Of a stretch of 15,997 nt of DNA, positions 1 through 7,598 are shown in pieces. The notes under the pieces are model-generated. The model was given only the letters and a program-made list of their open reading frames with translations, ran no database searches and was not told the DNA's origin. This DNA is from QYOJ01 sp043810345. GTDB taxonomy: Bacteria > Bacteroidota > Bacteroidia > Bacteroidales > FEN-979. Location: positions 1 through 15,997 of the forward strand of contig JBDROF010000023.1 in assembly GCA_043810345.1 (NCBI GenBank), read 5' to 3'. Both the position numbers and the translations under genes were made by a program. Numbering within the stretch: the first letter of the stretch is position 1; the number at the start of each line of letters is the position of its first letter.

Positions 1-211
1 ATGGCTAGCTTTTTCATTTGTTTTCGTTTTAAAAATTAATAATTTGTAACTTGTTCGAAAACAAATATATGGCGCCACACATATCCATATCAAGCTGAAA
101 TAAGCATGTGTCAACTCTTACTTCGTAGGTGCGGGAAGAATGACTTCATACGTCCCTGAATAACATATGTATATTCCTTAATATGGGAAGCATTTCAATG
201 AGCGACCGGAA
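1..211. other. Non-coding left edge with an 11-bp inverted repeat
   Basis: No gene is supported here. The stretch is AT-rich and lies downstream of argS, which reads leftward. The one structure visible is a perfect 11-bp inverted repeat, ATTTGTTTTCG at 16-26 and CGAAAACAAAT at 56-66, separated by 29 bases of mostly A and T. It could be an operator pair or a long-loop hairpin. No gene next to it in the window explains it. No convincing terminator for argS is seen. Confidence 0.5.
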
Positions 212-2047
212 TCACATCCTGTCCGGCACCAGGATCCCCAGCAACCCCATTCCATTGCGGATCACATCTCCGGTAACAGAAGAAAGGTGAAGTCTGAAGG
301 TCACAATCGCCGGATCCTCTTCTCGCAATACAGGTACTTCCTGGTAGAATTGATTATACTCTTTCGCCAGCTCGTAAATAAAATTGGCTATCAATGCCGG
401 ACTGAGTTCTTCGCCAGCCTGATTGACTACAGAGGGGTACTGGTAGAGTAGCTTCAGGACCTCGCGCTCCTGGGGGACGAGGGATGAAAGACGAGGGACG
501 AAGGACGAGGGACGAGGGATGAAAGAAGGATTTTCGGTCCCGGATTCCGGATCACGGATCGCGTATCCGGTATTCACAGCCTTCCTGAGTAAGGATTGTA
601 TGCGGGCATGCGTGTATTGAATAAATGGCCCGGTATTACCGTTAAAATCTATTGACTCCTTTGGGTCAAAGAGCATGTTCTTCTTTGGATCCACCTTCAG
701 GATAAAGTATTTCAGGGCTCCCATTCCAATGATATCGAACAGATGGCGGGCCTCCTCTTCCGAAAATTCATCTACCTTACCAAGCTCGCGGGTGGTCTGT
801 TCGGCCGTATGGAACATCTCATCCATCATGTCATCAGCATCCACTACAGTTCCCTCCCGAGATTTCATCTTTCCCTCCGGCAATTCTACCATGCCATAAG
901 AAAGATGATAGATGGTATCCACAGCAGGATTCCCCAGTTTTTTCAAGACCCTCTTCAGGACATCAAAGTGATAGAGCTGCTCATTACCAACTACATAGAT
1001 CATTTTCGATGGATGATACTCTTCGTATCTCTGTTCGGCAGTTCCCAGGTCCTGCGTAATGTAAACGGAGGTTCCGTCGGCTCTTAACAGGAGCTTTTCA
1101 TCCAGCCCTTCATCCTGCAGGTCGACCCATATACTGCCATCCGCCTTCTTTTTCAGCACCCCCCGTTCCAGCCCTTCATAAACCAGCTCCTTTCCCAGGA
1201 GGTAGGTGTTGCTTTCATAGTATATCCTGTCAAACTCTACCCCGAGTCGTTCGTAGGTTTTGGTAAAGCCATCGTAAGCCCAGCCATTCATGGTTTTCCA
1301 CAACCGGATGATGTCGGGGTCTTTTGCCTCCCACTGACGGAGGATCTCCTGCGCTTCCCTGATCAGGTCGGTTCCTTTAGCCGCCTCCTCCTCGGTCATG
1401 CCCGAGGTCATCAGCTCACGAATTTCTTCCTTAACGTGTTTTTCAAAGAGCACATAGTACTTCCCGACCAGGTGATCGCCTTTGATCCCGGATGTTTTGG
1501 GAGTCTCTCCCTGCCCCCATTTCATAAAGGCCGCCAACGACTTGCAGATATGGATCCCCCTGTCGTTGACCAGGTTGACTTTTTGCACCTCGTACCCATT
1601 TTCCTCCAGGATCAGGGAGAGGGAGTACCCCAGGAGATTGTTCCGGATATGACCCAGATGTAGTGGCTTGTTTGTGTTGGGAGAGGAGTATTCGAGCACA
1701 ACCGGTGCGGCATCGCGCTTTGGCGACTTCCCGAAACCCTCCGATGAGGCCTCCTTCACCAGAAAATCCATCCAGAAATTTTCTGTCATCACCAGGTTCA
1801 GAAATCCTTTGATCACATGGTATTCGAGGATACAGGGAAGCTTGTTCGCCAGGTAGTCTCCCACTTCAGAGGCAGTTACCTCGGGCGGCTTCCGGGTCAC
1901 CCTGACGAGAGGAAAAACCACTACGGTAAAGTCTCCTATGATCTCTCGCTTTGTATTCTCAAAGCCGATCGTTTCCGGAGAGATCTCCTCTCCATAAAGA
2001 TCCCGGACCGCCTCTACACAAAACGCCCTGATTTTCTTCTCGATCAT
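212..2047 (-). CDS. argS: Arginyl-tRNA synthetase
   Basis: Class I aminoacyl-tRNA synthetase that charges tRNA-Arg with arginine in the cytoplasm. The product is 611 residues, slightly longer than the roughly 595-600 usual in Bacteroidota. An N-terminal Arg-tRNA synthetase (Add-1) domain covers about residues 1-90. The HIGH signature appears as HLGH at 130-133 after SSPNTNKP, and the KMSKS loop appears as GKMKSR near residue 390. The DALR-type anticodon-binding domain forms the C terminus, ending in the family-typical GLLGILVPDRM. The extra length lies at about residues 493-525, between the catalytic core and the DALR domain. There the DNA is two adjacent heptamer tandem arrays (474-529 and 543-570) translated in frame as a SFVPRLS-like heptapeptide repeat. 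The ATG at 2045-2047 lies 17 bp downstream of a TACCTTTG promoter box. The gene is divergent from the pyr operon. Confidence 0.97.
   Translation of the reverse strand: MIEKKIRAFCVEAVRDLYGEEISPETIGFENTKREIIGDFTVVVFPLVRVTRKPPEVTASEVGDYLANKLPCILEYHVIKGFLNLVMTENFWMDFLVKEASSEGFGKSPKRDAAPVVLEYSSPNTNKPLHLGHIRNNLLGYSLSLILEENGYEVQKVNLVNDRGIHICKSLAAFMKWGQGETPKTSGIKGDHLVGKYYVLFEKHVKEEIRELMTSGMTEEEAAKGTDLIREAQEILRQWEAKDPDIIRLWKTMNGWAYDGFTKTYERLGVEFDRIYYESNTYLLGKELVYEGLERGVLKKKADGSIWVDLQDEGLDEKLLLRADGTSVYITQDLGTAEQRYEEYHPSKMIYVVGNEQLYHFDVLKRVLKKLGNPAVDTIYHLSYGMVELPEGKMKSREGTVVDADDMMDEMFHTAEQTTRELGKVDEFSEEEARHLFDIIGMGALKYFILKVDPKKNMLFDPKESIDFNGNTGPFIQYTHARIQSLLRKAVNTGYAIRDPESGTENPSFIPRPSSFVPRLSSLVPQEREVLKLLYQYPSVVNQAGEELSPALIANFIYELAKEYNQFYQEVPVLREEDPAIVTFRLHLSSVTGDVIRNGMGLLGILVPDRM
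474..529. repeat. Heptamer tandem array (GGGACGA) inside argS
   Basis: Seven consecutive 7-bp units run from 474 to 522: GGGACGA, GGGATGA, AAGACGA, GGGACGA, AGGACGA, GGGACGA, GGGATGA. A degenerate eighth follows. Because 3 x 7 = 21 bases, translation on the minus strand gives a heptapeptide repeat (SFIPRPS, SFVPRLS, SLVPQ). The length is compatible with the argS frame, so the gene stays open. Confidence 0.9.
543..570. repeat. Second short heptamer array inside argS
   Basis: Four 7-bp units, GATTCCG, GATCACG, GATCGCG and TATCCGG, lie 14 bases from the GGGACGA array and have a different motif. They encode part of ArgS (GYAIRDPES on the minus strand). The units are more diverged, so the call is less firm than for its neighbour. 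Confidence 0.55.
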
Positions 2048-2064
2048 GCTCCTGGATTGAGTTG

Positions 2065-2072
2065 CAAAGGTA
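2065..2072 (-). promoter_or_regulatory. Promoter -7 box for argS
   Basis: On the minus strand the sequence reads TACCTTTG, matching the Bacteroidota -7 consensus TAnnTTTG. It lies 17 bp upstream of the argS ATG. No good -33 TTTG is seen at the expected distance, so this rests on one box and its position. Confidence 0.5.
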
Positions 2073-2099
2073 CAGAGTTCAGTGAATTTAACATGCTGA

Positions 2100-2131
2100 T
2101 TTGGGGAATTTGTTAAAAAGAATTAGGTTTG
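2100..2131 (+). promoter_or_regulatory. Promoter for the COG2403-pyrBI operon
   Basis: TTTG at 2100-2103 and TAGGTTTG at 2124-2131 are separated by 20 bp, which fits the Bacteroidota -33/-7 consensus. It lies 35 bp upstream of the first gene of the operon, back to back with the argS promoter box. Confidence 0.65.
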
Positions 2132-2166
2132 TAAAAAAATAAAAAATAACAAAAAGCGAGGGTTTA

Positions 2167-3513
2167 ATGAAAAAGAATGTGATCATCATTGGCGCCGCAG
2201 GAAGGGATTTCCATAACTTCAACACCTACTACAGGAATAATCCAGATTTCCACGTTGTTGCCTTCACTGCTGCCCAGATCCCCGATATTGATGGGCGAAA
2301 ATACCCTGCCGCTCTGGCAGGTAAACTCTATCCGAAAGGCATTCCCATCTTCACCCAGGAGGAGCTCCCCAAGCTGATTAAAACGCACAAAGTAGACATC
2401 TGCAACTTCGCTTATAGCGATGTCACTTATCAGCATGTAATGAACCTGAGCGCCATCGTGAATGCCGCTGGAGCCAACTTCTTTCTGCTTGGGCCCAGGG
2501 ACACGATGATTAAAAGCACCAAGCCGGTAATCGCTGTATGTGCTACCCGCACCGGTTGCGGTAAAAGTCAAACCTCCCGCCGGATCATCGAGATCCTGAT
2601 GGCAAAAGGGCTGAAAGTAGTTGCCATACGTCACCCCATGCCTTATGGCGACCTGGTTGCTCAGAAAGTACAGCGTTTCGCGACCATCAAAGATCTGGCC
2701 AAGAACAGATGCACCATTGAGGAGATGGAAGAGTATGAACCTCATGTAGTCCGTGGCAACGTCATATATGCCGGTGTCGATTACGAAGCCATTCTGAGGG
2801 CTGCCGAAAAGGATCCCAACGGTTGCGATGTAATCCTCTGGGACGGCGGAAACAACGATTTTCCCTTCTATCAGCCCGACCTGATGGTCACGGTAGCCGA
2901 TCCGCACCGAGCGGGTGCCGAACTGAATTACTATCCAGGTGAGGTGAATCTACGGATTGCCAATGTGGTGGTCCTGAACAAGATCGATTCAGCCTGTCCC
3001 GAGAACATCAAAACCGTCCGTGATAACATCCGAAAGGTGAACCCAAACGCCATCGTTGTGGATGCGGCCTCTCCCATCAGCGTGGATAACATAAAGGTGA
3101 TCAGGGGGAAGAGGGTTCTGGTGATCGAAGACGGTCCTACCCTCACACATGGGGAAATGAAGATCGGTGCCGGTGTGGTGGCTGCCGAAAAATACGGAGC
3201 TGCTGAACTTGTAGATCCGCGTCCTTTTGTTGTTGGCAAACTGGCAGAAACATTCCGGATCTATCCAAACATCGGCCAGTTGCTGCCGGCTATGGGATAT
3301 GGTGCCCAGCAGGTAAAGGACCTGGAAGCTACCATCAACAAGACCCAGTGTGACTCTGTCGTGATTGCCACACCCATCGACCTGAACCGCCTGGTGAAAA
3401 TCAACAAGCCCAACACGCGGGTCTATTACGACCTACAGGAAATTGGTCGTCCGAACTTCGACACCATCCTGGGGGACTTCTTAAAGAAGCACAAAATAAA
3501 AAGTAAAAAGTAA
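2167..3513 (+). CDS. COG2403 NTPase, cyclic 2,3-diphosphoglycerate synthetase-like
   Basis: The 448-residue protein resembles the COG2403 family, whose best known member is the methanogen cyclic 2,3-diphosphoglycerate synthetase. The bacterial role is not settled. The N terminus (MKKNVIIIGAAGRDFHNFN) is a Rossmann-like nucleotide-binding start. A second P-loop domain begins near residue 120 with TGCGKS at 129-134. This is a Walker A variant in which Thr replaces the usual first Ala/Gly. DGGNND follows at 225-230 (Walker B-like) and NKID at 270-273 resembles the GTPase G4 motif. The C terminus is rich in lysine. The next gene, pyrB, starts 4 bases after its stop, so the two are almost certainly cotranscribed. 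That suggests a link to carbamoyl phosphate or pyrimidine metabolism, but this is inference from context. ATG start at 2167, preceded by a good promoter. Confidence 0.85.
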   Translation: MKKNVIIIGAAGRDFHNFNTYYRNNPDFHVVAFTAAQIPDIDGRKYPAALAGKLYPKGIPIFTQEELPKLIKTHKVDICNFAYSDVTYQHVMNLSAIVNAAGANFFLLGPRDTMIKSTKPVIAVCATRTGCGKSQTSRRIIEILMAKGLKVVAIRHPMPYGDLVAQKVQRFATIKDLAKNRCTIEEMEEYEPHVVRGNVIYAGVDYEAILRAAEKDPNGCDVILWDGGNNDFPFYQPDLMVTVADPHRAGAELNYYPGEVNLRIANVVVLNKIDSACPENIKTVRDNIRKVNPNAIVVDAASPISVDNIKVIRGKRVLVIEDGPTLTHGEMKIGAGVVAAEKYGAAELVDPRPFVVGKLAETFRIYPNIGQLLPAMGYGAQQVKDLEATINKTQCDSVVIATPIDLNRLVKINKPNTRVYYDLQEIGRPNFDTILGDFLKKHKIKSKK

Positions 3514-3517
3514 CCGC

Positions 3518-4429
3518 ATGAAAAATAAGAGCCTGATCTCCATCAACGATTTTACCCCCGAAGAACACATTCGGATTCTGGATCTTGCGGAGGATTTTGA
3601 AAGGCAACCTACGCAACGGATCCTGGAAGAATACGTGGTTGCCTCCCTGTTTTTTGAACCCTCTACACGCACCCGCCTCAGTTTTGAGTCGGCCGCCTCC
3701 AGGCTGGGGGCCCAACTGATCGGATTTTCAGAACCGGCAAGCACCAGCCTTCAGAAAGGGGAATCTCTCCGGGATACCATCCGTACCATTAGCAACTATA
3801 GTGACATCATCATCATCCGTCACCCCAAGGAAGGAAGCGCCAGGTTCGCCAGTGAAGTATCCTCGGTACCAATCATCAATGCAGGTGACGGCGCCAATCA
3901 ACACCCGACACAAACGTTGCTGGATCTTTATTCTATCCGGAAAACTCAGGGGAAACTCGACAATCTGGAGATCGCCTTTGTTGGGGACCTGAAGTATGGG
4001 CGTACCGTTCACTCTCTAGTAATGGCATTCTGTAATTACAACACGACGTTTCACCTGGTATCTCCCGAATCGTTGAAACTTCCGAGTTCCGTAAAAATCC
4101 ACATCAAGGATAAAAAACTTACTTATCACCAGTACACTGAGCTCCAGGAGGTGGTCCCAAAAGCCGATATCATCTATATGACCCGGATCCAGAGAGAGCG
4201 TTTTTCGGATCCTCTTGATTATGAAAAAGTCAAAAATTCGTATGTCCTGAGGAGATCGATGCTGGAACAGGCCAAACCAAACCTGCGGATCCTGCACCCC
4301 CTTCCACGGGTTAACGAAATCGCTATCGACGTGGATTCCAACCCAATGGCCTACTATTTTGTGCAGGCATTGAATGGCGTTTTTGTGCGTCAAGCCCTGC
4401 TAGCATCGATTTTAGGTGTAGTTGAATAA
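3518..4429 (+). CDS. pyrB: Aspartate carbamoyltransferase, catalytic chain
   Basis: Catalyses the committed step of pyrimidine synthesis, carbamoyl phosphate plus aspartate to carbamoyl aspartate. The 303-residue length is normal. The carbamoyl phosphate loop FFEPSTRTRLSFE lies at about 46-58 (STRTR 49-53). The mobile-loop Lys is at 80 in SLQKGES. HPTQTLLDLYS near 130 and HPLPRV near 265 complete the active-site signatures. Ending in LNGVFVRQALLA is typical of the family. It starts 4 bases after the COG2403 gene and is followed by pyrI, so regulation of the holoenzyme by nucleotides is expected, as in enterobacteria. The family relation to ornithine carbamoyltransferase is excluded by the pyrI partner and the HPLPRV motif. 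Confidence 0.97.
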   Translation: MKNKSLISINDFTPEEHIRILDLAEDFERQPTQRILEEYVVASLFFEPSTRTRLSFESAASRLGAQLIGFSEPASTSLQKGESLRDTIRTISNYSDIIIIRHPKEGSARFASEVSSVPIINAGDGANQHPTQTLLDLYSIRKTQGKLDNLEIAFVGDLKYGRTVHSLVMAFCNYNTTFHLVSPESLKLPSSVKIHIKDKKLTYHQYTELQEVVPKADIIYMTRIQRERFSDPLDYEKVKNSYVLRRSMLEQAKPNLRILHPLPRVNEIAIDVDSNPMAYYFVQALNGVFVRQALLASILGVVE

Positions 4430-4445
4430 TTTAAAAAAATCTCTC

Positions 4446-4913
4446 ATGTCCATGAAAGAATCCAGGAAAGAGTTAAAAGTTTCGGCGATTGAGAACGGAA
4501 CCGTGATCGATCATATTCCCTCCCATAATGTCTTTCAGGTTATCCGGATCCTCAACCTGACCGACTATCCTAACCAGTTGCTGATCGGGACCAACCTTGA
4601 AAGCCACAAAATGGGAAAAAAGGGGATCATCAAGGTGAGCAACAAGTTCTTCGAACCCCAGGAGATTAATAAAATAGCCCTGGTTGCTCCCTCCGCAACC
4701 CTCATTGTCATTCGTGACTTCAACGTCACGGAAAAAAAGCAGGTTAAGATTCCAACCCAGGTGGAGAAGATCGTCAAGTGTTTCAACCCCAACTGCATCA
4801 CCAACAACGAAGAGATGGAGACCCATTTCACTGTCATCGACAAGAGAGAGCTCAAACTCCGGTGCAGGTATTGTGAAAAGATCACAGCCAAGGACAATAT
4901 GGCGTTTATTTAA
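4446..4913 (+). CDS. pyrI: Aspartate carbamoyltransferase, regulatory chain
   Basis: Allosteric subunit that binds CTP/ATP and holds PyrB trimers together through a zinc domain. From the ATG at 4446 the product is 155 residues, very close to the E. coli length of 153. GTVIDHIP at 18-25 is the N-terminal nucleotide-domain signature. The zinc ligands are clear: Cys112 and Cys117 (CFNPNC), and Cys140 and Cys143 (CRYC). An in-frame TTG at 4422 overlaps the end of pyrB and would add eight residues, and a further ATG sits at 4452. I prefer 4446 because it gives the usual N terminus. Its TAA stop runs directly into a decamer repeat patch. Confidence 0.96.
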   Translation: MSMKESRKELKVSAIENGTVIDHIPSHNVFQVIRILNLTDYPNQLLIGTNLESHKMGKKGIIKVSNKFFEPQEINKIALVAPSATLIVIRDFNVTEKKQVKIPTQVEKIVKCFNPNCITNNEEMETHFTVIDKRELKLRCRYCEKITAKDNMAFI

Positions 4914-4970
4914 TTGCCATCATTGCACAACATTGCACAACATTGCCATTATTGCCATAATTTTACCATT
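4913..4970. repeat. Decamer repeat patch (CATTGCACAA family)
   Basis: Two identical units CATTGCACAA at 4921-4940 are flanked by degenerate ones (ATTGCCAT at 4913-4920, CATTGCCATT at 4941-4950, ATTGCCATAA at 4951-4960) that fade toward 4970. The patch starts at the last base of the pyrI stop codon and fills the 62-bp gap before the next gene. The unit differs by one base from that of the 7599-7704 array. Confidence 0.8.
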
Positions 4971-4975
4971 TCACC

Positions 4976-5608
4976 ATGGCGCCCCTGCACCACATCTTAA
5001 GGCTGATCTCCGAGGGTGAGCATCAATTACTGGATTTCAAGTTTGAGATCTCTGATGCGAATAAAATCGCCCGGAGCCTTGCCGCATTTGCCAATACCGA
5101 TGGTGGCCGGTTACTGGTTGGCGTGAAAGATAATGGCACCATCAAAGGCATCCGGTCAGAAGAGGAGTACTACATGCTGGATGCAGCTGCCAATCTCTAT
5201 TGCAAACCTCCCGTCCTGTTCCACGTAAAACAGTGGGCCCTTTCGGGGAAGACAGTTCTGGAGGTAACCATTCCAAAAAGTGACAGGATGCCACATTTTG
5301 CAAAAGATCAGGCAGGCAAGTGGATAGCCTATATCCGGGTAAAAGACCAAAACTTTCCGGTCAACAGGGTCCTGCTGAGAGTGTGGGAGCTGGAAAAGCT
5401 GCCTAAGGGAGTGTATATCAAATTTACGGATCATGAAAAAGTTCTTCTCTCTTACCTGGAAGCGCATGATTCGATCACGATCAGCAAGTTTGTTCGAATG
5501 ACCGGATTGAGTCGATATAAGGCGGAACAGATCCTGATCCGATTCATCTCGCTACACATCATCGGGATGGAGTTTACAGAGAACCGGATCTTATACAAGA
5601 TCAATTAA
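4976..5608 (+). CDS. AlbA_2 (Schlafen-type) domain protein with winged helix
   Basis: The 210-residue protein belongs to the AlbA_2/divergent-AAA-4-type family widespread in Bacteroidota and often annotated ATP-binding protein. The N-terminal AlbA_2 domain (about 8-120) shows EGEHQLLDFK at 13-22, then SLAAFANTDGGRLLVGVKDNG at 34-54, the family's core motif. The C-terminal part (about 145-205) looks like a winged helix-turn-helix (SITISKFVRMTGLSRYKAEQ). A DNA- or RNA-binding regulatory role is likely but its target is unknown. It lies 62 bp downstream of pyrI in the same direction, separated by the decamer patch, and may share the transcript. ATG at 4976 is the only sensible start because AlbA_2 homology begins about ten residues in. 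Confidence 0.85.
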   Translation: MAPLHHILRLISEGEHQLLDFKFEISDANKIARSLAAFANTDGGRLLVGVKDNGTIKGIRSEEEYYMLDAAANLYCKPPVLFHVKQWALSGKTVLEVTIPKSDRMPHFAKDQAGKWIAYIRVKDQNFPVNRVLLRVWELEKLPKGVYIKFTDHEKVLLSYLEAHDSITISKFVRMTGLSRYKAEQILIRFISLHIIGMEFTENRILYKIN

Positions 5609-5794
5609 AAAAGAAGTACATACCCACTTTTTTCCCGATGCTCCGCTGGAGAAGCTGGTATTCAATATCTCCCGGATATTCACCATCGTAAAACCGAAAC
5701 TCCCCTACTCAGTCTGCTTCAGGATCTTTTTCTACTATAAACAGGTTACTCGATCCGTAGTTCCTGTATATATATGGAAATATCATGTTGATCC
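5598..5794 (-). pseudogene. Possible decayed coding remnant, unidentified
   Basis: In the gap between the AlbA_2 gene and the kinase, the minus strand reads as a protein-like stretch broken by one TGA at 5709-5711. Before it is NYGSSNLFIVEKDPEAD, and after it GEFRFYDGEYPGDIEYQLL continues to a TAA/TGA region near 5598. Composition is protein-like and not low-complexity, and no overlapping gene explains it. I do not recognise the family. It may be a relic or chance. Confidence 0.2.
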
Positions 5795-5816
5795 AAACTT
5801 TTTCAGGGAGATGCGA

Positions 5817-5824
5817 TATTTTTG
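5817..5824 (+). promoter_or_regulatory. Promoter -7 box for the kinase-regulator pair
   Basis: TATTTTTG matches TAnnTTTG and lies 14 bp before the ATG at 5839. It decides the start: the upstream in-frame ATG at 5785 would lie ahead of the promoter. No clear -33 element is seen. Confidence 0.5.
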
Positions 5825-5838
5825 TAACATTGTGCCCG

Positions 5839-6879
5839 ATGACACGCAATAAACTCCTTCGACTCTCCTTACATGTCCTCTTCTGGATCTTCATTGTAGT
5901 ATTCTTTACCTTCATCTACGGGATCCGGAGAGGCAATTATTTCGAGATCTTTGAAGTTCTTCTCGGCACCCTGCCGCTGGACATGCTCTTCACCTATTTC
6001 GTGATCTACTTTCTGATCCCGTCTTTGCTGTTAAAGAAGAGATACATCTGGTTTATCCTCACCTTCATTATCTCCTTTACTTTAATGGTCTTCCTCGAAT
6101 GGACCATCAACTTCTTCATCCTCTACCCGGCCATCTATTCGGATTATGATAAATGGCAAGACACCATCAGCTACTTCTCCGGATCGGGACTGATGATCTA
6201 TATATCCCTCGGATTTGTAATACTACTGGCTTCCGCTATTAAGCTTTCGCGGCACTGGCTGCAATCGCAGCAGGATAAAGCTGATTTGGAGATCCAGAAC
6301 CGAAAGAGCGAATTGGCCCTGTTACGCAGCCAGGTGAATCCACACTTTCTTTTTAACACGCTGAACAACATTGACACGCTGATCAGGAAAGATCCCGACA
6401 AAGCATCCGACTCTGTGTTGAAGCTCTCAGAAATCATGCGCTATTTTATCTATGAGGCAACTGCTGACAAAGTTCCTCTGGAAAAGGAGATCGATTACCT
6501 ACGAAATTTTATTGAGCTGCAACGGATCCGGAACAAAAATCCAGGCTTTATCAGGTTTCAGGTCAGTGGTTCACCGGGAAACCTGGTGATCGCTCCGATG
6601 CTCTTTATTCCCTTTGCAGAAAACGCCTTCAAACATGGCTCAAAAGGATACAGGACCCCAGCCATCACGGTCGATCTCTGGATTCAGCCCAATGAGATCC
6701 GGTTCGAAGTGGTGAACTTTGTAGAGATACATCATGAGCAGGTAAAAGATACCGGCAAAGGAGTTGGTCTGACCAATGTCATCCGGAGGCTGGATCTGAT
6801 CTATCCCGGACAATATTCATTATCGGTCAACGAAGAGGAAGATAAGTATATGATCGTATTAAAAATCAAGCCGTTATGA
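5839..6879 (+). CDS. LytS/YehU-type sensor histidine kinase
   Basis: Membrane histidine kinase of the His_kinase (PF06580) family, 346 residues from the ATG at 5839. Four hydrophobic segments at about 10-28, 41-64, 69-90 and 117-136 form the sensor region, with no large extracytoplasmic domain. A short coiled-coil-like linker leads to the phosphoacceptor motif QVNPHFLFNTLNN with His169. The N-box ENAFKHG has Asn262, and the G-box GKGVGL is at 307-311. The stop overlaps the regulator's start (ATGA), so the two are coexpressed. Family members usually sense envelope conditions or small molecules, but nothing in the sequence names the signal. A longer version from 5785 is open but includes the promoter box. 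Confidence 0.93.
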   Translation: MTRNKLLRLSLHVLFWIFIVVFFTFIYGIRRGNYFEIFEVLLGTLPLDMLFTYFVIYFLIPSLLLKKRYIWFILTFIISFTLMVFLEWTINFFILYPAIYSDYDKWQDTISYFSGSGLMIYISLGFVILLASAIKLSRHWLQSQQDKADLEIQNRKSELALLRSQVNPHFLFNTLNNIDTLIRKDPDKASDSVLKLSEIMRYFIYEATADKVPLEKEIDYLRNFIELQRIRNKNPGFIRFQVSGSPGNLVIAPMLFIPFAENAFKHGSKGYRTPAITVDLWIQPNEIRFEVVNFVEIHHEQVKDTGKGVGLTNVIRRLDLIYPGQYSLSVNEEEDKYMIVLKIKPL

Positions 6880-7598
6880 AGATTAAATGCATCGTTGTTG
6901 ATGACGAACCGTTGGCTATCGAAAAAATCTCAGAATACATCGTACGTGTACCTTCCCTGGAATTGCTGGCTTCGTTCGATAACGCCATTGACGCGCTCGA
7001 GTTCCTGCGTGACAAGAAGACCGATCTGGTGTTCCTCGATATCCAGATGGAAAAATTTACCGGCATCCAGTTGCTGGAGATCCTCCGGAATCCCCCCAAG
7101 ATTATCATTACCTCAGCCTATGATACCTATGCTCTCAAGGGTTACGAACTCGATGTAACCGACTACCTTCTTAAACCTATCTCGTTTGAAAGGTTCCTTA
7201 AAGCCGTTAGCAAAGTCAGTGAGGAACTCCATGCAACGAAAGCAGTCGAACCAGCAACTACGCAAACAGCTGAAAAAAAAGCATCGGATTTTATCTTCAT
7301 CAAGGCCGATTATCATATGCGCAAGATCAGGTTCGACGACATCCTCTTCATCGAAGGGATGAAGGACTACCTGCGACTTCACCTCCAGAACGAACGGATC
7401 ATGACCCTTATGAGCTTCATGAAGATGGAAAAGGCATTACCCCCCGACAGATTCATGCGGGTGCACAAATCCTACATTGTTTCACTTGACAAGATTGAAC
7501 GGATAGAGCGGAATACAATCATGATTTCCGGACACAAGATCCCGATCGGAAACAAATACAAGAAGGGGTTTTTCGAGTACCTGGAGAAGGTATTGTAA
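6876..7598 (+). CDS. LytTR-family response regulator
   Basis: Cognate regulator of the preceding kinase, 240 residues. The receiver domain (1-115) has the acidic pocket DDE at 9-11, the phosphoacceptor Asp55 in FLDIQM, Thr79 in ITSAYD and Lys100 in LLKP. A linker with several Ala/Thr residues leads to the LytTR DNA-binding domain (about 135-240), with IEGMKDYLRL, FMRVHKSYIVS and IPIGNKYK. LytTR proteins bind imperfect direct repeats as dimers. No such target is obvious next to this operon, so the regulated genes are unknown. The ATG is embedded in ATGA with the kinase stop. The TAA stop runs straight into a decamer array. Confidence 0.95.
   Translation: MKIKCIVVDDEPLAIEKISEYIVRVPSLELLASFDNAIDALEFLRDKKTDLVFLDIQMEKFTGIQLLEILRNPPKIIITSAYDTYALKGYELDVTDYLLKPISFERFLKAVSKVSEELHATKAVEPATTQTAEKKASDFIFIKADYHMRKIRFDDILFIEGMKDYLRLHLQNERIMTLMSFMKMEKALPPDRFMRVHKSYIVSLDKIERIERNTIMISGHKIPIGNKYKKGFFEYLEKVL

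Noticed and set aside
2164..2907. Minus-strand 247-codon open frame over the COG2403 gene
   Set aside because: Shadow of a strongly supported gene with clear P-loop and NKID motifs. The antisense product shows no recognisable domain.
5785..5838. Longer N terminus of the sensor kinase from the ATG at 5785
   Set aside because: The stretch contains the TATTTTTG promoter box, and the first membrane segment begins properly after the ATG at 5839.
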